DNA of 64,000 bases from DATLED01 sp963750255 (GTDB lineage: Bacteria; Actinomycetota; Acidimicrobiia; Acidimicrobiales; CADCTF01): NCBI GenBank assembly GCA_963750255.1, contig CAVVPZ010000006.1:372001-436000 (forward strand), in the 5' to 3' direction. The translations under genes and the position numbers were made by a program. Below are positions 1-9,151 of the stretch, one piece after another (positions within the stretch are counted from its first letter, which is position 1; every line of letters starts with the position of its first letter). The notes under the pieces were generated by a model. That model made no database searches. It was not told where the DNA came from and saw only the letters and a program-made list of their open reading frames with translations.

Positions 1-2
1 CG

Positions 3-599
3 GCCGAGCCCGAGAGCGAGGCCGCGCCGGCGGATGCTCACGGTGATCATGCTGCCGAGCCCCATGAGTCGCCGTGGCTGATGACGCTTCCCCTCGTCGT
101 GTTGGCGGCGCTGGCGTCGGTGGCCGGCTTGCTCAACCTCCCCCTCTTCCACTCGACCCTTTTCTTGGAGAAGTGGCTCGAGCCCGCCCTGGGCGAGACG
201 GCACACCACAGCCTGGCCACCGGCACCAAACTGGCGTTGGCCCTCGTCGCCACGCTTGCCGCCGCCGCCGGCATCGGGTTCGCATACGTGACGTGGTTCC
301 GCCGGCAACCGGCTGACAACGCCGGCCTCGAGCCCGACGTCCTCAAGCGGGCCTGGGGCCTCGACGCGGCGTACGCCGCCGTCGTCGGAGGACCCGGTCG
401 GGCCGCAGCCGCGTGGACCGCCTTCACCTTCGACAAGCGGATCATCGACGGCGCCGTGAATGGCGTCGCCACGCTGGTTCGCGAGGGAGGCGGGCAGTTG
501 CGCAAGGTGCAGACCGGCTACGTCAGGAACTACGCCCTCGGCCTCGCCGGTGGCGTCGTCCTCCTCCTCCTCTGGATGCTCGTGAAGGTGGGCCTGTGA
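3..599 (+). CDS. nuoL: NADH-quinone oxidoreductase subunit L, C-terminal part (copy 1)
   Basis: This is the C-terminal 198 residues of a NuoL-type antiporter subunit of complex I; the gene starts before the window. The visible part has a His/Asp/Glu-rich linker (residues 1-23), a membrane segment (PLVVLAALASVAGLLNLP), another segment near ALALVATLAAAAGIGF, the long lateral-helix region with KRIIDGAVNGVATLVREGGG, and a last anchoring helix. NuoL proteins end with this pattern, in which a lateral helix is followed by a final transmembrane helix. The stop overlaps the GTG start of nuoM by 3 nt, so the genes are translationally coupled. It differs clearly from the second nuoL at 22.5-24.6 kb, so it belongs to a separate complex I operon that lies mostly upstream. 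Confidence 0.9.
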   Translation, partial: AEPESEAAPADAHGDHAAEPHESPWLMTLPLVVLAALASVAGLLNLPLFHSTLFLEKWLEPALGETAHHSLATGTKLALALVATLAAAAGIGFAYVTWFRRQPADNAGLEPDVLKRAWGLDAAYAAVVGGPGRAAAAWTAFTFDKRIIDGAVNGVATLVREGGGQLRKVQTGYVRNYALGLAGGVVLLLLWMLVKVGL

Positions 600-2173
600 G
601 CGCCTCGCTGTTGGCCGCCATCGCTTCTGAACACGGGGCCCAACCGACCTTCCCGCTGTTGACGGCCCTCGTGGTCGTGCCCACCTTCGGCGCCGCCTTG
701 GTCGCTCTGCTCCCCAAACGGCAGGAGGGTCTCCTCCGCCTCGTGGCCCTGCTGTTCTCGGTGGCGACGCTCGTACTCACCGTCTACGTCGCCATCGACT
801 TCAAGTCGGACGCCGACGGCTTCCAGTTGCTCCAGTCGTACTCCTGGATCAAGGAGTTCGGGATCAGTTGGAAGCTTGGCATCGACGGCATCTCACTGTG
901 GTTGGTCGTCCTCACCGGCGTCCTCTTCCCGCTGGCCATCGCCGGACCGGTCGTGACCAAAGACGTGAAGAGTTACCTGGGGTGGCTGCTGTTGCTCGAG
1001 GCGGGTTGCCTGGGCGTGTTTCTCGCACTCGACCTCATCGTGTTCTTCCTCTTCTTCGAGATCGTGCTGGTCCCGATGTACTTCCTCATCGCCGGATGGG
1101 GACACGACGGACGCAACTACGCCGCGCTCAAGTTCTTCCTCTACACCCTCTTCGGGTCGGCCTTCTTGTTGGTGAGCATCCTGGCGTTGGCCTTCCTCCA
1201 CCAGCGGGCCACCGGCGTGTTGACCTTCGATCTCGTCACGTTGGCCGAGAGCCAGACGTTGGCCGAGTCGACGGCTCGCTGGCTCTTCCTCGGATTCACC
1301 ATCGCCTTCGCCGTGAAGGTGCCGCTGTTCCCGGTGCACACCTGGTTGCCCGACGCCCACACCGAGGCGCCGACGGCAGGCTCGGTCATCTTGGCCGGCG
1401 TGATGCTCAAGCTTGGGACTTACGGGCTCTTGCGCTTCGGGCTCTACCTCTTCCCCCAGGCTGCGGTCGACCTGGCGCCGATCCTGTTGACGCTGGCCAC
1501 CATCGGCATCATCTACGGCGCCGTCGTGGCCGCCATGCAAAAGGATCTCAAGCGACTCGTCGCGTACTCGTCGGTCGCCCACCTCGGCTTCATCGTCCTG
1601 GGCACCTTTGCGCTCACCAGTCAGGGTCTGAGTGGCGGTGTGCTGCAGATGGTCAACCATGGCGTGTCGACCGGAGCCCTCTTCCTCCTCGTCGGGATGA
1701 TCTACGAGCGACGCCACACCCGCCTCATCAGCGAACTCGGCGGCCTCCAGAAGCCGGCCCCGATCCTCGCCGCGGTGTTCACGGTGGTGATGCTCTCGTC
1801 GATCGGTCTGCCGGGCCTCAATGGGTTCGTGGGTGAGTTCTTGATCCTGCTCGGCACCTTCGTCACCCACCGGTGGTGGGCCGTGGCCAGTGCCTCGGGC
1901 GTGATCCTGGCCGCCGTCTACCTGTTGTGGGCCTACCAGCGGGTGTTCCACGGTGAGCCCGAGGGCGACAACGCGACCATGCCCGACATGACCTGGCGCG
2001 AGCGGGGGATCATGGTCCCGCTGCTGGTGCTCATCGTCTTCCTCGGCGTCTATCCCAAGCCCGTGCTCGACCGGATCCAGCCTTCGGTCGATCGCTTGAT
2101 CGCCCACGTCGAGCAACACAGCGACTTCGAGGAACCGGCCGTGGCCCAAGCACATTCGATCGAGGACAACTGA
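596..2173 (+). CDS. nuoM: NADH-quinone oxidoreductase subunit M (copy 1)
   Basis: A 525-residue Mrp-antiporter-like proton-pumping subunit in the membrane arm of complex I. It begins at GTG 596, overlapping the nuoL stop, because the protein starts sensibly there (VSASLLAAIAS). Family marks are GIDGISLW near the N-terminus, FFEIVLVPMYFLI with the conserved membrane glutamate, the helix-7 motif HTWLPDAHTEAPTAGSVILA, and the lysine region QKDLKRLVAYSSVAHLGF. About 14 transmembrane helices can be counted. The ATG of nuoN overlaps its TGA by one base. Its sequence is distinct from the second NuoM (24.6-26.1 kb), so these are two paralogous complexes and not a recent duplication. Confidence 0.95.
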   Translation: MSASLLAAIASEHGAQPTFPLLTALVVVPTFGAALVALLPKRQEGLLRLVALLFSVATLVLTVYVAIDFKSDADGFQLLQSYSWIKEFGISWKLGIDGISLWLVVLTGVLFPLAIAGPVVTKDVKSYLGWLLLLEAGCLGVFLALDLIVFFLFFEIVLVPMYFLIAGWGHDGRNYAALKFFLYTLFGSAFLLVSILALAFLHQRATGVLTFDLVTLAESQTLAESTARWLFLGFTIAFAVKVPLFPVHTWLPDAHTEAPTAGSVILAGVMLKLGTYGLLRFGLYLFPQAAVDLAPILLTLATIGIIYGAVVAAMQKDLKRLVAYSSVAHLGFIVLGTFALTSQGLSGGVLQMVNHGVSTGALFLLVGMIYERRHTRLISELGGLQKPAPILAAVFTVVMLSSIGLPGLNGFVGEFLILLGTFVTHRWWAVASASGVILAAVYLLWAYQRVFHGEPEGDNATMPDMTWRERGIMVPLLVLIVFLGVYPKPVLDRIQPSVDRLIAHVEQHSDFEEPAVAQAHSIEDN

Positions 2174-3681
2174 TGCTGCTCGCCCAGGCCCCCGCCAGGC
2201 TCGGCCCCGTCGTCGTGCCCGAACTCGCGTACTCCGACATCGGCCCGATCGTCATCCTCGTCGTCGGCGCCATGGCCCTGTTGACCCTCGCGTCCCTCGT
2301 GCGGACCAAGCCCGCGGCCGGGTTCTACGCCCTCTTCACGATCGGCACGGCCGGTGCCGCGCTGGCGTCGGCGTCGTGGCTGTGGATCGGCCTCGGTGAC
2401 GGCACCCCGGCCCGCTTCGCGTTCTCCAACATGATCTCGGTCGACGGCTTCGCCGTGTTCTTCTTCGTCGTGATCGCGATCTCGATCGTGCTCGCGTCGC
2501 TGCTGGCCGACGGCTATTTGCGGCGAGAGCAACTCGACGGGCCCGAGTTCTACGTGCTCGTGCTGCTCAGCGGCGCCGGCGGCATGTTGATGGCGGCGGC
2601 CAACGACCTCATCGTCATCTTCCTCGGCCTCGAGACGCTCTCGATCGCTCTGTTCGTGCTCGCCGGGTTCCATCGTCGCCGGGCTGAGTCGGGCGAAGCG
2701 GCGATGAAGTACTTCGTGCTCTCCGCATTTTCGTCGGCCTTCCTCCTCTACGGCATCGCGTTGGTCTACGGGTCCACCGGCACCACCAACCTGGCCGGTA
2801 TCGCGGCGTGGTTGGCGGAGAACGTGGCGCTTTCGAATGGCGTGCTGATGGCTGGTCTCGCCCTGTTGCTCGTCGGGTTCGGATTCAAGGTCGCAGCCGT
2901 TCCGTTCCACACGTGGACGCCGGACGTGTACCAGGGCGCACCGACACCGGTGACGGCGTTCATGGCCGGGGCGTCGAAGGCGGCCGGGTTCGCCGCCCTG
3001 CTCCGCGTTTTCTTCTCGACCTTCTCGGTGTTGCGGCCCGACTGGCAACCCCTCGTTTGGGGTCTGGCCGTGGCGTCTCTTCTTGTCGGATCGGTCCTCG
3101 CCGTCGTCCAATCCGACATCAAGCGGATGCTGGCGTATTCGTCGATCAGCCACGCCGGCTACATCCTCGTCGGGCTCCAAGCGGCCAACGACCGAGGGCT
3201 GGCCGGATCGCTCTTCTACTTGTTGGCCTACACGTTCATGGTCATGGGCTCGTTCACCATCGCCACCCTCGTCGGGCGCCGGGGTGACGCCGAGCACGAC
3301 CTCGAGAGCTACCGCGGTCTCGCTCGGCGGCGGCCCGCCGTCGCCCTCGGCTTCACCGTGTTGTTGATGGCTCAGGCCGGCGTGCCATTCACCTCGGGCT
3401 TCCTGGCCAAGTTCTATGTGATCTCGGCCGCCGTCGAGAGCCACTCGTACGCCCTCGCTTTGATCGCCATGCTCGGCGCCGTCGTGGCCGCGTTCTTCTA
3501 CCTCCGGGTCATCATCACGATGTACTCGCCTCCCGAAGACGCCGACGCTGTCCCGGTTCGGCTCCCGATCCCCTTCGGTGCGGGCCTGGTGTTGGGCACC
3601 ACGGTGGCGGTCACGCTGCTGGCCGGCGTGCTGCCCCAGGTCTTCTTCGACTTCGCCCGGCAGGCCACCCTGCTCTTCTGA
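2173..3681 (+). CDS. nuoN: NADH-quinone oxidoreductase subunit N (copy 1)
   Basis: A 502-residue NuoN subunit, the third antiporter-like subunit of the complex I membrane arm. The ATG overlaps the nuoM stop (TGATG). Seen motifs: GLETLSIALFVLAGFHRR with the conserved glutamate, VPFHTWTPDVYQGAPTPVTAFM, and QSDIKRMLAYSSISHAGY with the conserved lysine. It ends in a hydrophobic C-terminus and is probably the last gene of the operon, since nuoN is normally last and the next gene is unrelated and has its own ribosome-binding site. The 78 bases after it hold no gene and no clear hairpin. Confidence 0.95.
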   Translation: MLLAQAPARLGPVVVPELAYSDIGPIVILVVGAMALLTLASLVRTKPAAGFYALFTIGTAGAALASASWLWIGLGDGTPARFAFSNMISVDGFAVFFFVVIAISIVLASLLADGYLRREQLDGPEFYVLVLLSGAGGMLMAAANDLIVIFLGLETLSIALFVLAGFHRRRAESGEAAMKYFVLSAFSSAFLLYGIALVYGSTGTTNLAGIAAWLAENVALSNGVLMAGLALLLVGFGFKVAAVPFHTWTPDVYQGAPTPVTAFMAGASKAAGFAALLRVFFSTFSVLRPDWQPLVWGLAVASLLVGSVLAVVQSDIKRMLAYSSISHAGYILVGLQAANDRGLAGSLFYLLAYTFMVMGSFTIATLVGRRGDAEHDLESYRGLARRRPAVALGFTVLLMAQAGVPFTSGFLAKFYVISAAVESHSYALALIAMLGAVVAAFFYLRVIITMYSPPEDADAVPVRLPIPFGAGLVLGTTVAVTLLAGVLPQVFFDFARQATLLF

Positions 3682-3759
3682 GCAACGTTTGGCCGCTGAC
3701 GCCGACTCAGTTCGGACAAGATGGTGGGTCGTCGGCGGACCGATCGGAGGAGGTCGGAG

Positions 3760-5310
3760 GTGGTTCACGAGGAGCGGCTTCGCGCCGTGCCCTTCTTTCG
3801 CGGTCTGCCGGGTGCCGGCCTCCGCGCTCTCGCCGCGTCCCTGGCTGCCGAGCATCACGAAGCCGGCGACCTGATCTTTCGCGAGGGCGACCGCGCCGAC
3901 AGCCTCTTCCTCGTCGAGTCGGGCCTCGTCGAGGTCCGGCGGGCCGGTGAGGCCCTGGCCGTGCTCGGGCCTGGGAGCTTCGTCGGCGAACTCGGTCTGC
4001 TGTTGGGCGAGCCGAGGTCGGCCGACCTCGTGTCGGTGGCCGACAGCACACTGCTCGCCCTGCACCGTGCCGACGTCGACCGACTCCTCGACGAGCATCC
4101 GAGCATCGCCGTCGAGATCAGCCGCGAGCTCGGGAGGCGATTGGTGCGGACCAACGAGCGCATCGCCGCTCCGCCGGTGGCGCGGGCGCCGGTGGCCTTC
4201 TGGGGCGACCGTGCCGGCCTCGAGCGTTTTGCTACCGCTGTCGAAGAGGTCTCGGGTCACACACCACTCGTTCTCTCCGTTGACGTCGACGTGGCCGTGG
4301 CCGAGCGGGATCTCGCCGGTCGACTTGCCGTCTATGAGCTCCCGCTCGAGCGAAGCCGTGAGACGCGGGCGGTGCTTCGCCGCGCCGGCCATGTCGTCTG
4401 CACCCGTTCGCCGGTCGACTGGGTGGTACGTCGCCACCGAGACGACCAGATCCTCCGGTGCGACCAGCGACTCGGCGTCGAGCGGGCCGCCCGATGGGTG
4501 ACGGGACGGGCCGTCGGACTGGCGTTGTCGAGTGGCGGGAGCAAGACCGTCGCCCACTTGGGCGTCGTGCAGCGTCTGCAGGAGCTCGGCGTCCCCATCG
4601 ACGCGGTGTCGGCCAGCAGCGGGGGAGCGTTGATCGCCGCCGCGGTGGCCGCCGGCATTCCCCACGAGACGAGGCGTCACCACCTCGACGAGGTGGCCGA
4701 GCTGCTCTCGGTTCGCCGGTGGGACTTCAACGTGCCTCCGCGCACCGGGGTCATGAAGGGCCGCCGGCTCCGTGACGCCCTCGACCGAATGTTCGAGGGT
4801 CGGACCTTCGATGACCTGCTGGTGCCGCTCTACATCGTGGCCACCGATTTAGCCACCGGAGCGGAAGTGGTGATCGACTCGGGGCCGCTGGCCGACGCGA
4901 TGCGAGCCAGCCTTGGGATCCCCGGCGCCTTCGACCCCTGGATGGTCGGGGGTCGGCTCCTCGTCGACGGGGCCGTCGTCAACCCCATGCCTGCCAGTGT
5001 TCTGCGGGATCGTGGTGTTCCGATCGTCATCGCCTCGATGGTGGCCGGGAAGCGAGACGACCCCACCGCGCCACCGCTCACGGCGGCGCCGCCGATCATG
5101 CAGACGCTCATGCGCATGGTGAACCTCATGGAGCGCGAATTGCTGGAGGGTCAGATCCCTTTGGTCGACGTGCTGATCCGGCCTGCGGTAGCGGCTAGCA
5201 ACAGCTTCGATTTCGCCAACATGGATCCGTTCATCGCCGAGGGGGCCCGGGCGACGACAATCGCGATGGCCGGGGTCGATCTCGACTCGATCGGCGTCAG
5301 GTCAGTTTGA
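3760..5310 (+). CDS. Cyclic-nucleotide-binding patatin-like phospholipase (NTE family)
   Basis: A 516-residue two-domain protein. Residues 1-130 are a cyclic-nucleotide-binding (CAP_ED) domain, with GDLIFREGDRADSLFLVESG and the phosphate-cassette-like SFVGELGLLLGEPRSADLVS. From about 260 on there is a patatin/NTE hydrolase domain: an oxyanion-hole segment SSGGSKTVAHLGV, the nucleophile segment (A-S-S-G-G, catalytic Ser287) and the DGA dyad motif (Asp403). The first glycine of the usual GxSxG is alanine here. By family it should be a serine lysophospholipase or lipase acting on membrane lipids, with activity tied to nucleotide binding. I chose GTG 3760 because GGAGGAGG lies six bases upstream; ATG 3721 is possible but has no such site. 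Its 3' end overlaps the convergent small CAP_ED gene by 9 bp. Confidence 0.85.
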   Translation: MVHEERLRAVPFFRGLPGAGLRALAASLAAEHHEAGDLIFREGDRADSLFLVESGLVEVRRAGEALAVLGPGSFVGELGLLLGEPRSADLVSVADSTLLALHRADVDRLLDEHPSIAVEISRELGRRLVRTNERIAAPPVARAPVAFWGDRAGLERFATAVEEVSGHTPLVLSVDVDVAVAERDLAGRLAVYELPLERSRETRAVLRRAGHVVCTRSPVDWVVRRHRDDQILRCDQRLGVERAARWVTGRAVGLALSSGGSKTVAHLGVVQRLQELGVPIDAVSASSGGALIAAAVAAGIPHETRRHHLDEVAELLSVRRWDFNVPPRTGVMKGRRLRDALDRMFEGRTFDDLLVPLYIVATDLATGAEVVIDSGPLADAMRASLGIPGAFDPWMVGGRLLVDGAVVNPMPASVLRDRGVPIVIASMVAGKRDDPTAPPLTAAPPIMQTLMRMVNLMERELLEGQIPLVDVLIRPAVAASNSFDFANMDPFIAEGARATTIAMAGVDLDSIGVRSV

Positions 5311-5742
5311 CGGCCCGCTGTCGGCCTGGCGCAGCCGTCGGGCCATGCCGGTCAGGAGCTTCTCGTTCATGGCCGGCACATCGCGGAGCAGGGAACGAAA
5401 CACGCGGGCGCTGATGGCGGCCAGCGTGACCGGCGTCGAAGCGCACACCGTCGCGCTGCGAGGCGCGGGGTCGAGGAGGGCGAGTTCGCCGAAGTAGCTC
5501 CCGGCGGTGAGCGTGGCGACCCGACGGCTGCGAGCGGCGTCTCCTTTGCGCCGTACCGACGCCTCGCCGCTCAAGAGTACGAAGAAGGTGTCGGCCTGCT
5601 CGCCTTCGGCCACCAGCACGGTGTCGACCGGCGCCTCGACCTCGGTGGCATGCCGGGCGACGATTCGCAGATCGGATTTCGAGCACGCGGAGAACAACGG
5701 CACGTTGGCCAGGTGGTCGACGAGTTGGTCGCGCTTGGTCAT
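5302..5742 (-). CDS. Small cyclic-nucleotide-binding domain protein
   Basis: A 146-residue protein that is essentially one CAP_ED domain: LVDHLANVPLFSACSKSDL at the start, EGEQADTFFVLLSGEASVRR, then SYFGELALLDPAPRSATV, the phosphate-binding cassette with its Glu and Arg. There is no DNA-binding helix-turn-helix after it, so it is not a CRP-type regulator; it may be a free sensor module. I chose ATG 5742 because GGAGG sits eight bases upstream; a longer frame runs to 5802 but reads as leader sequence. It is convergent with, and overlaps by 9 bp, the patatin gene that carries the same sensor domain, so the pair may respond to the same signal (inference). Confidence 0.8.
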   Translation of the reverse strand: MTKRDQLVDHLANVPLFSACSKSDLRIVARHATEVEAPVDTVLVAEGEQADTFFVLLSGEASVRRKGDAARSRRVATLTAGSYFGELALLDPAPRSATVCASTPVTLAAISARVFRSLLRDVPAMNEKLLTGMARRLRQADSGPSN

Positions 5743-5791
5743 GTGGCCGCCTCCACGAAGTACCCCCGGCCCGCCCGGGGTTGTGTGGGCG

Positions 5792-5820
5792 TTTCCTACC
5801 ACGCTGTCCGGGTTTATGCT
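5792..5820 (+). promoter_or_regulatory. Possible promoter of the MmpL gene
   Basis: A -10-like TATGCT (5815-5820) lies 17 bases after a weak -35-like TTTCCT (5792-5797), in the 120-base gap between the divergent CAP_ED and MmpL genes. The same -10 hexamer occurs in the better rpoB promoter of this window. The -35 match is poor. Confidence 0.3.
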
Positions 5821-5861
5821 GCACTTGAGCGCACCTGGCGGGTGCGGGGGCGGAGGATCAG

Positions 5862-8129
5862 ATGTTGATGCGGCGGCTGGGGCGCGTGGTCACCCGATAC
5901 CGGTGGGTCGTTCTCGCTGTCACACTCTTGATGTTGCCGGTCGCCGGACTCCTCGGCGGCCCGGTCAAGGGCAAGCTGTCGGCCGGCGGATTCGCCGACC
6001 CATCGGCGGAGTCGTCGCGAGCGGCCCGTCTCCTCGAGTCGACCTTTTCGACCGGGTCCCCCAATGTGGTGCTGCTCGTGCACGCAGATGCGGGGACCGT
6101 CGACGACCCGGCCGTGGCCGAGCGAGGCCGAGCGCTGACTGCGGAACTGGCGGCGACGCCCGGCCTCGACAACGCCGTGTCGTACTGGACGCTGAATGCA
6201 GCGCCGTTGCGCAGCACCGACGGGCGCGACGCGCTCGTACTGGGCCGGGTGCGGGGCGACGAGGATGATCTGCGCGACGCCGCCGCCGGTATCGCAGAGC
6301 GCTTCGACGGACGCGATGACGGCGTGGTCACCGTGGGTGTGGGTGGGTCGGGCGAGATCTTCCGCCAGATCACCGCCCAAGCCGAGACCGACCTGCAAAA
6401 GGCCGAAACGATCTCGTTCCCGATCACGTTGTTGTTGCTGCTGTTCGTGTTCGGCAGCGCCGTGGCCGCCGCCCTCCCGCTCGGCGTGGGCATCGTTGCC
6501 GTACTCGGAACCTTCCTCGTCCTCACCGTCTTCGCCGCCTTCACGCAAGTGTCGATCTTCGCGCTCAACCTGACGACGGCGATGGGGCTGGGACTCGCCA
6601 TCGACTACAGCCTGTTCATCGTCTCGCGCTACCGGGAGGAGTTGGCCGCCGGCCGAGAGCCCGAGGGAGCGCTGCTCCGCACGATGCAGACGGCGGGGCG
6701 GACCGTGGCGTTCAGCGCGTTCACGGTGGCCATCTCGCTGGCTGCCCTCCTGCTCTTCCCGCTCGCCTATCTGCGTTCGTTCGCCTACGCCGGGGTGGGC
6801 GTCGTGGCCCTCGCCGCTGTCGGTGCGACCGTGGTGCTCCCGGCGCTCTTGGCGGCGCTCGGCCACCGGATCGACGCCGGACGCGTCTTGCGCCGCAAGG
6901 CGGCCGCGACCGACCCGTCGGCCCACGGCTTCTGGTACCACCGAGCCCACAGCGTCATGCGCCGACCAGGCCCGGTGGCTGTGGCCGTGACGTTGCTCCT
7001 CCTCTTCCTCGGGGCGCCCTTCTTGCGCTTCTCGGCTGGCCAAGCCGACGATCGTGTCCTCCCGGCATCGGCGTCGGTGCGGGCCGTCCACGACCAACTC
7101 CGGCGCGACTTCACGAGCAACGAGGCGTCGGCCGTCTCGGTCGTGCCAGCCGACCCGTCGTCGTCGCCAGATCTCGGCGCCGTCGATGCCTATGCCAGCG
7201 TCCTCTCGCGGTTGCCAGGCGTGGCCCGGGTGGATGCGCTCACCGGCTACTACATCAACGGCGACAAGGTGCGCGACACCGACGGGTTGTCGGCCCGATT
7301 CTCGAGCCCGGGCGGGTCGACCTGGCTGTCGGTGGTGCCGTCGGTCGAGCCCTACTCGTCTGAAGGGGAGGCGCTCGTCTCGGCCGTGCGGGCGACGCCG
7401 GCGCCGTTCGCCGCCTTGGTCGGAGGTCCGTCGGCCGAGTTGCACGACTCGAAATCGTCGCTGGCATCTCGCTTGCCGCTGGCCCTCGGCCTCATCGCCG
7501 TAGCCACCTTCGTCCTGCTCTTCCTCATGACCGGGAGCGTCGTCGTGCCGCTCAAGGCGCTGCTGCTCAACCTGTTGAGTCTCTCGGCCACCTTCGGGAT
7601 GCTGGTGTGGGTGTTCGAGGACGGCCACTTCTCGGGCGTGCTCGGTTTCACTCCGACGGGCACGATCTCGGTGCACACTCCGATCCTGTTGTTCTGCATC
7701 GCGTTCGGGCTTTCGATGGATTACGAGGTCTTCCTCCTGTCTCGAATCAAGGAGGAGTACGACCTCGGCCATACCAACGAGGAGTCGGTGGCCGTCGGAC
7801 TCGAGCGCACGGGCAGCATCGTGACCGCCGCTGCGTTGTTGTTGGCCGTCGTGTTCGTCGCCTTTGCCACCGCCGAGGTCGCGGTGGTCAAGGTCTTCGG
7901 AGTCGGCCTGACGCTGGCTGTGCTGGTCGACGCCTTCCTCATCCGGACGTTGCTCGTACCCGCGTTCATGAAGATGGCGGGCCGGACCAACTGGTGGGCG
8001 CCGCGGTCTCTGCGCAGGTTCCACCTTCGCTTCGGAATCTGGGAGACCGACCCTGGTTCGGTGCTCGACCTGCTCGACCGGGCCGAGCGAGTGCGCTCCG
8101 AGGAGGAGCCCGCGGGCGCCGAGCGCTGA
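5862..8129 (+). CDS. MMPL-family RND transporter
   Basis: A 755-residue inner-membrane transporter of the MmpL branch of the RND superfamily, which exports lipids or other hydrophobic compounds using proton motive force. It has the twofold layout: one N-terminal helix (about 18-37), an extracytoplasmic domain, five helices, then a second set. Both halves carry the paired Asp-Tyr proton-relay residues: AIDYSLF (Asp248-Tyr249) and SMDYEVF (Asp620-Tyr621), as in mycobacterial MmpL3. Length is normal for the shorter MmpL proteins, with no long C-terminal tail. The start ATG has GGAGG about eight bases upstream. Next is a convergent unknown gene, so it is probably monocistronic. The substrate cannot be read from sequence. 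Confidence 0.9.
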   Translation: MLMRRLGRVVTRYRWVVLAVTLLMLPVAGLLGGPVKGKLSAGGFADPSAESSRAARLLESTFSTGSPNVVLLVHADAGTVDDPAVAERGRALTAELAATPGLDNAVSYWTLNAAPLRSTDGRDALVLGRVRGDEDDLRDAAAGIAERFDGRDDGVVTVGVGGSGEIFRQITAQAETDLQKAETISFPITLLLLLFVFGSAVAAALPLGVGIVAVLGTFLVLTVFAAFTQVSIFALNLTTAMGLGLAIDYSLFIVSRYREELAAGREPEGALLRTMQTAGRTVAFSAFTVAISLAALLLFPLAYLRSFAYAGVGVVALAAVGATVVLPALLAALGHRIDAGRVLRRKAAATDPSAHGFWYHRAHSVMRRPGPVAVAVTLLLLFLGAPFLRFSAGQADDRVLPASASVRAVHDQLRRDFTSNEASAVSVVPADPSSSPDLGAVDAYASVLSRLPGVARVDALTGYYINGDKVRDTDGLSARFSSPGGSTWLSVVPSVEPYSSEGEALVSAVRATPAPFAALVGGPSAELHDSKSSLASRLPLALGLIAVATFVLLFLMTGSVVVPLKALLLNLLSLSATFGMLVWVFEDGHFSGVLGFTPTGTISVHTPILLFCIAFGLSMDYEVFLLSRIKEEYDLGHTNEESVAVGLERTGSIVTAAALLLAVVFVAFATAEVAVVKVFGVGLTLAVLVDAFLIRTLLVPAFMKMAGRTNWWAPRSLRRFHLRFGIWETDPGSVLDLLDRAERVRSEEEPAGAER

Positions 8130-8132
8130 GCC

Positions 8133-9041
8133 TCACGCCACCCTGGCTGCGAGCGGGGGGTCGAGGTTCCAAGACCGCAAAGTGCGCCGCACGCGACGCA
8201 GCACTGGCGGATCGAGGTGCTCGGCACACATCGCCAAGAGGTGGGGCAAGGGCACCAATCCGGCGAGCACCCAGCGGGCGAACATGCCTTCGTCCATCCA
8301 GTCGGCTACCTCGGGTCGGATGTCGACGCCGATCTCGGCCCCGGCCGCGACGCGCAACCTGAGTTGCTTCCAGTCGACCGCTCGGGCCATGGCCCGACCG
8401 GCGCCGATCAACTCCTCGGGCTGTGGACGGTGGCCGGCTCCGGAAAGCATGCGCATCGACGGGTGCCGGTCGGCGATCTCGGTCCACGAGAGGGGACGGC
8501 GCGCCGCGGCGATTTCCTCGAGCCAGCACGCGGCGAACACCTCGGTTGTGGGGACCGGCGGTGGTTCGGTCGCCAGATCGAGGCAGCGCCGGAGCGCGTC
8601 ATTGACCGTCCCGGTGCCGGGCTCGTCGATCACCGAGCCGTCCTCCATGGTCGCGGTGCAGCGTTCGACGCCGTCTCGTCCGACCAGACAGGTGACTCGT
8701 ACGCGTTGACGGTCGGGGTGGCGTGACGGGCGACCACCGCTCACGACGTGACGTTTGGCGTCGACATCGCCAGGCGCGGCCCAGCCAAAGCACACCGAGC
8801 CGATGCCACGCCACGACTTGGGTGCCCGGAATCCGAGGAGCACCTCCATGGGGTGTTGGCCCTCGTCGAGGGGGCGGAAGCCGAGGTCGACGAGGGGTCG
8901 GTCGTCGTCATCGCGATCGGTGCCGGGCTCGACCGAGACGAGACAATGGGGCTGGAACCAGCCACCGTCGGCGAAGGAGGCGTCGAGCAAGGTGACGCAG
9001 CGATCGAGCCAGTCGGGCTCGGGGAGCAAGGGGACGGCCAC
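8133..9041 (-). CDS. Protein of unknown function
   Basis: A 302-residue soluble protein that I do not recognise. It has no signal peptide or membrane segment. It contains several tryptophans in a WLDRCVTLLDASFADGGWFQPH opening block, an arginine-rich middle and a helical C-terminus (ELIGAGRAMARAVDWKQLRLR). Codon use and third-position GC agree with a real gene on this strand. I chose GTG 9041 because GAGAGGAG stands six bases upstream; the frame is open to 9116 but that extension has no ribosome-binding site. It is divergent from the MFS gene and convergent with mmpL, three bases from its stop. Confidence 0.65.
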   Translation of the reverse strand: MAVPLLPEPDWLDRCVTLLDASFADGGWFQPHCLVSVEPGTDRDDDDRPLVDLGFRPLDEGQHPMEVLLGFRAPKSWRGIGSVCFGWAAPGDVDAKRHVVSGGRPSRHPDRQRVRVTCLVGRDGVERCTATMEDGSVIDEPGTGTVNDALRRCLDLATEPPPVPTTEVFAACWLEEIAAARRPLSWTEIADRHPSMRMLSGAGHRPQPEELIGAGRAMARAVDWKQLRLRVAAGAEIGVDIRPEVADWMDEGMFARWVLAGLVPLPHLLAMCAEHLDPPVLRRVRRTLRSWNLDPPLAARVA

Positions 9042-9151
9042 GGAGGGCTCCTCTCGGTGCAGAAGATTCGAGAGGGAGCCGGCGGGAGGGCTCCGTGTGA
9101 CCGCCCGCCCAGACAAGCACGGGTCCGAAGCGGTGGCAAGCTCGTCTCTTC

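Noticed and set aside
2050..4683. An 877-residue minus-strand frame over nuoN and the patatin gene
   Set aside because: Shadow of two well-supported genes on the plus strand; composition is low-complexity Glu/Arg/His.
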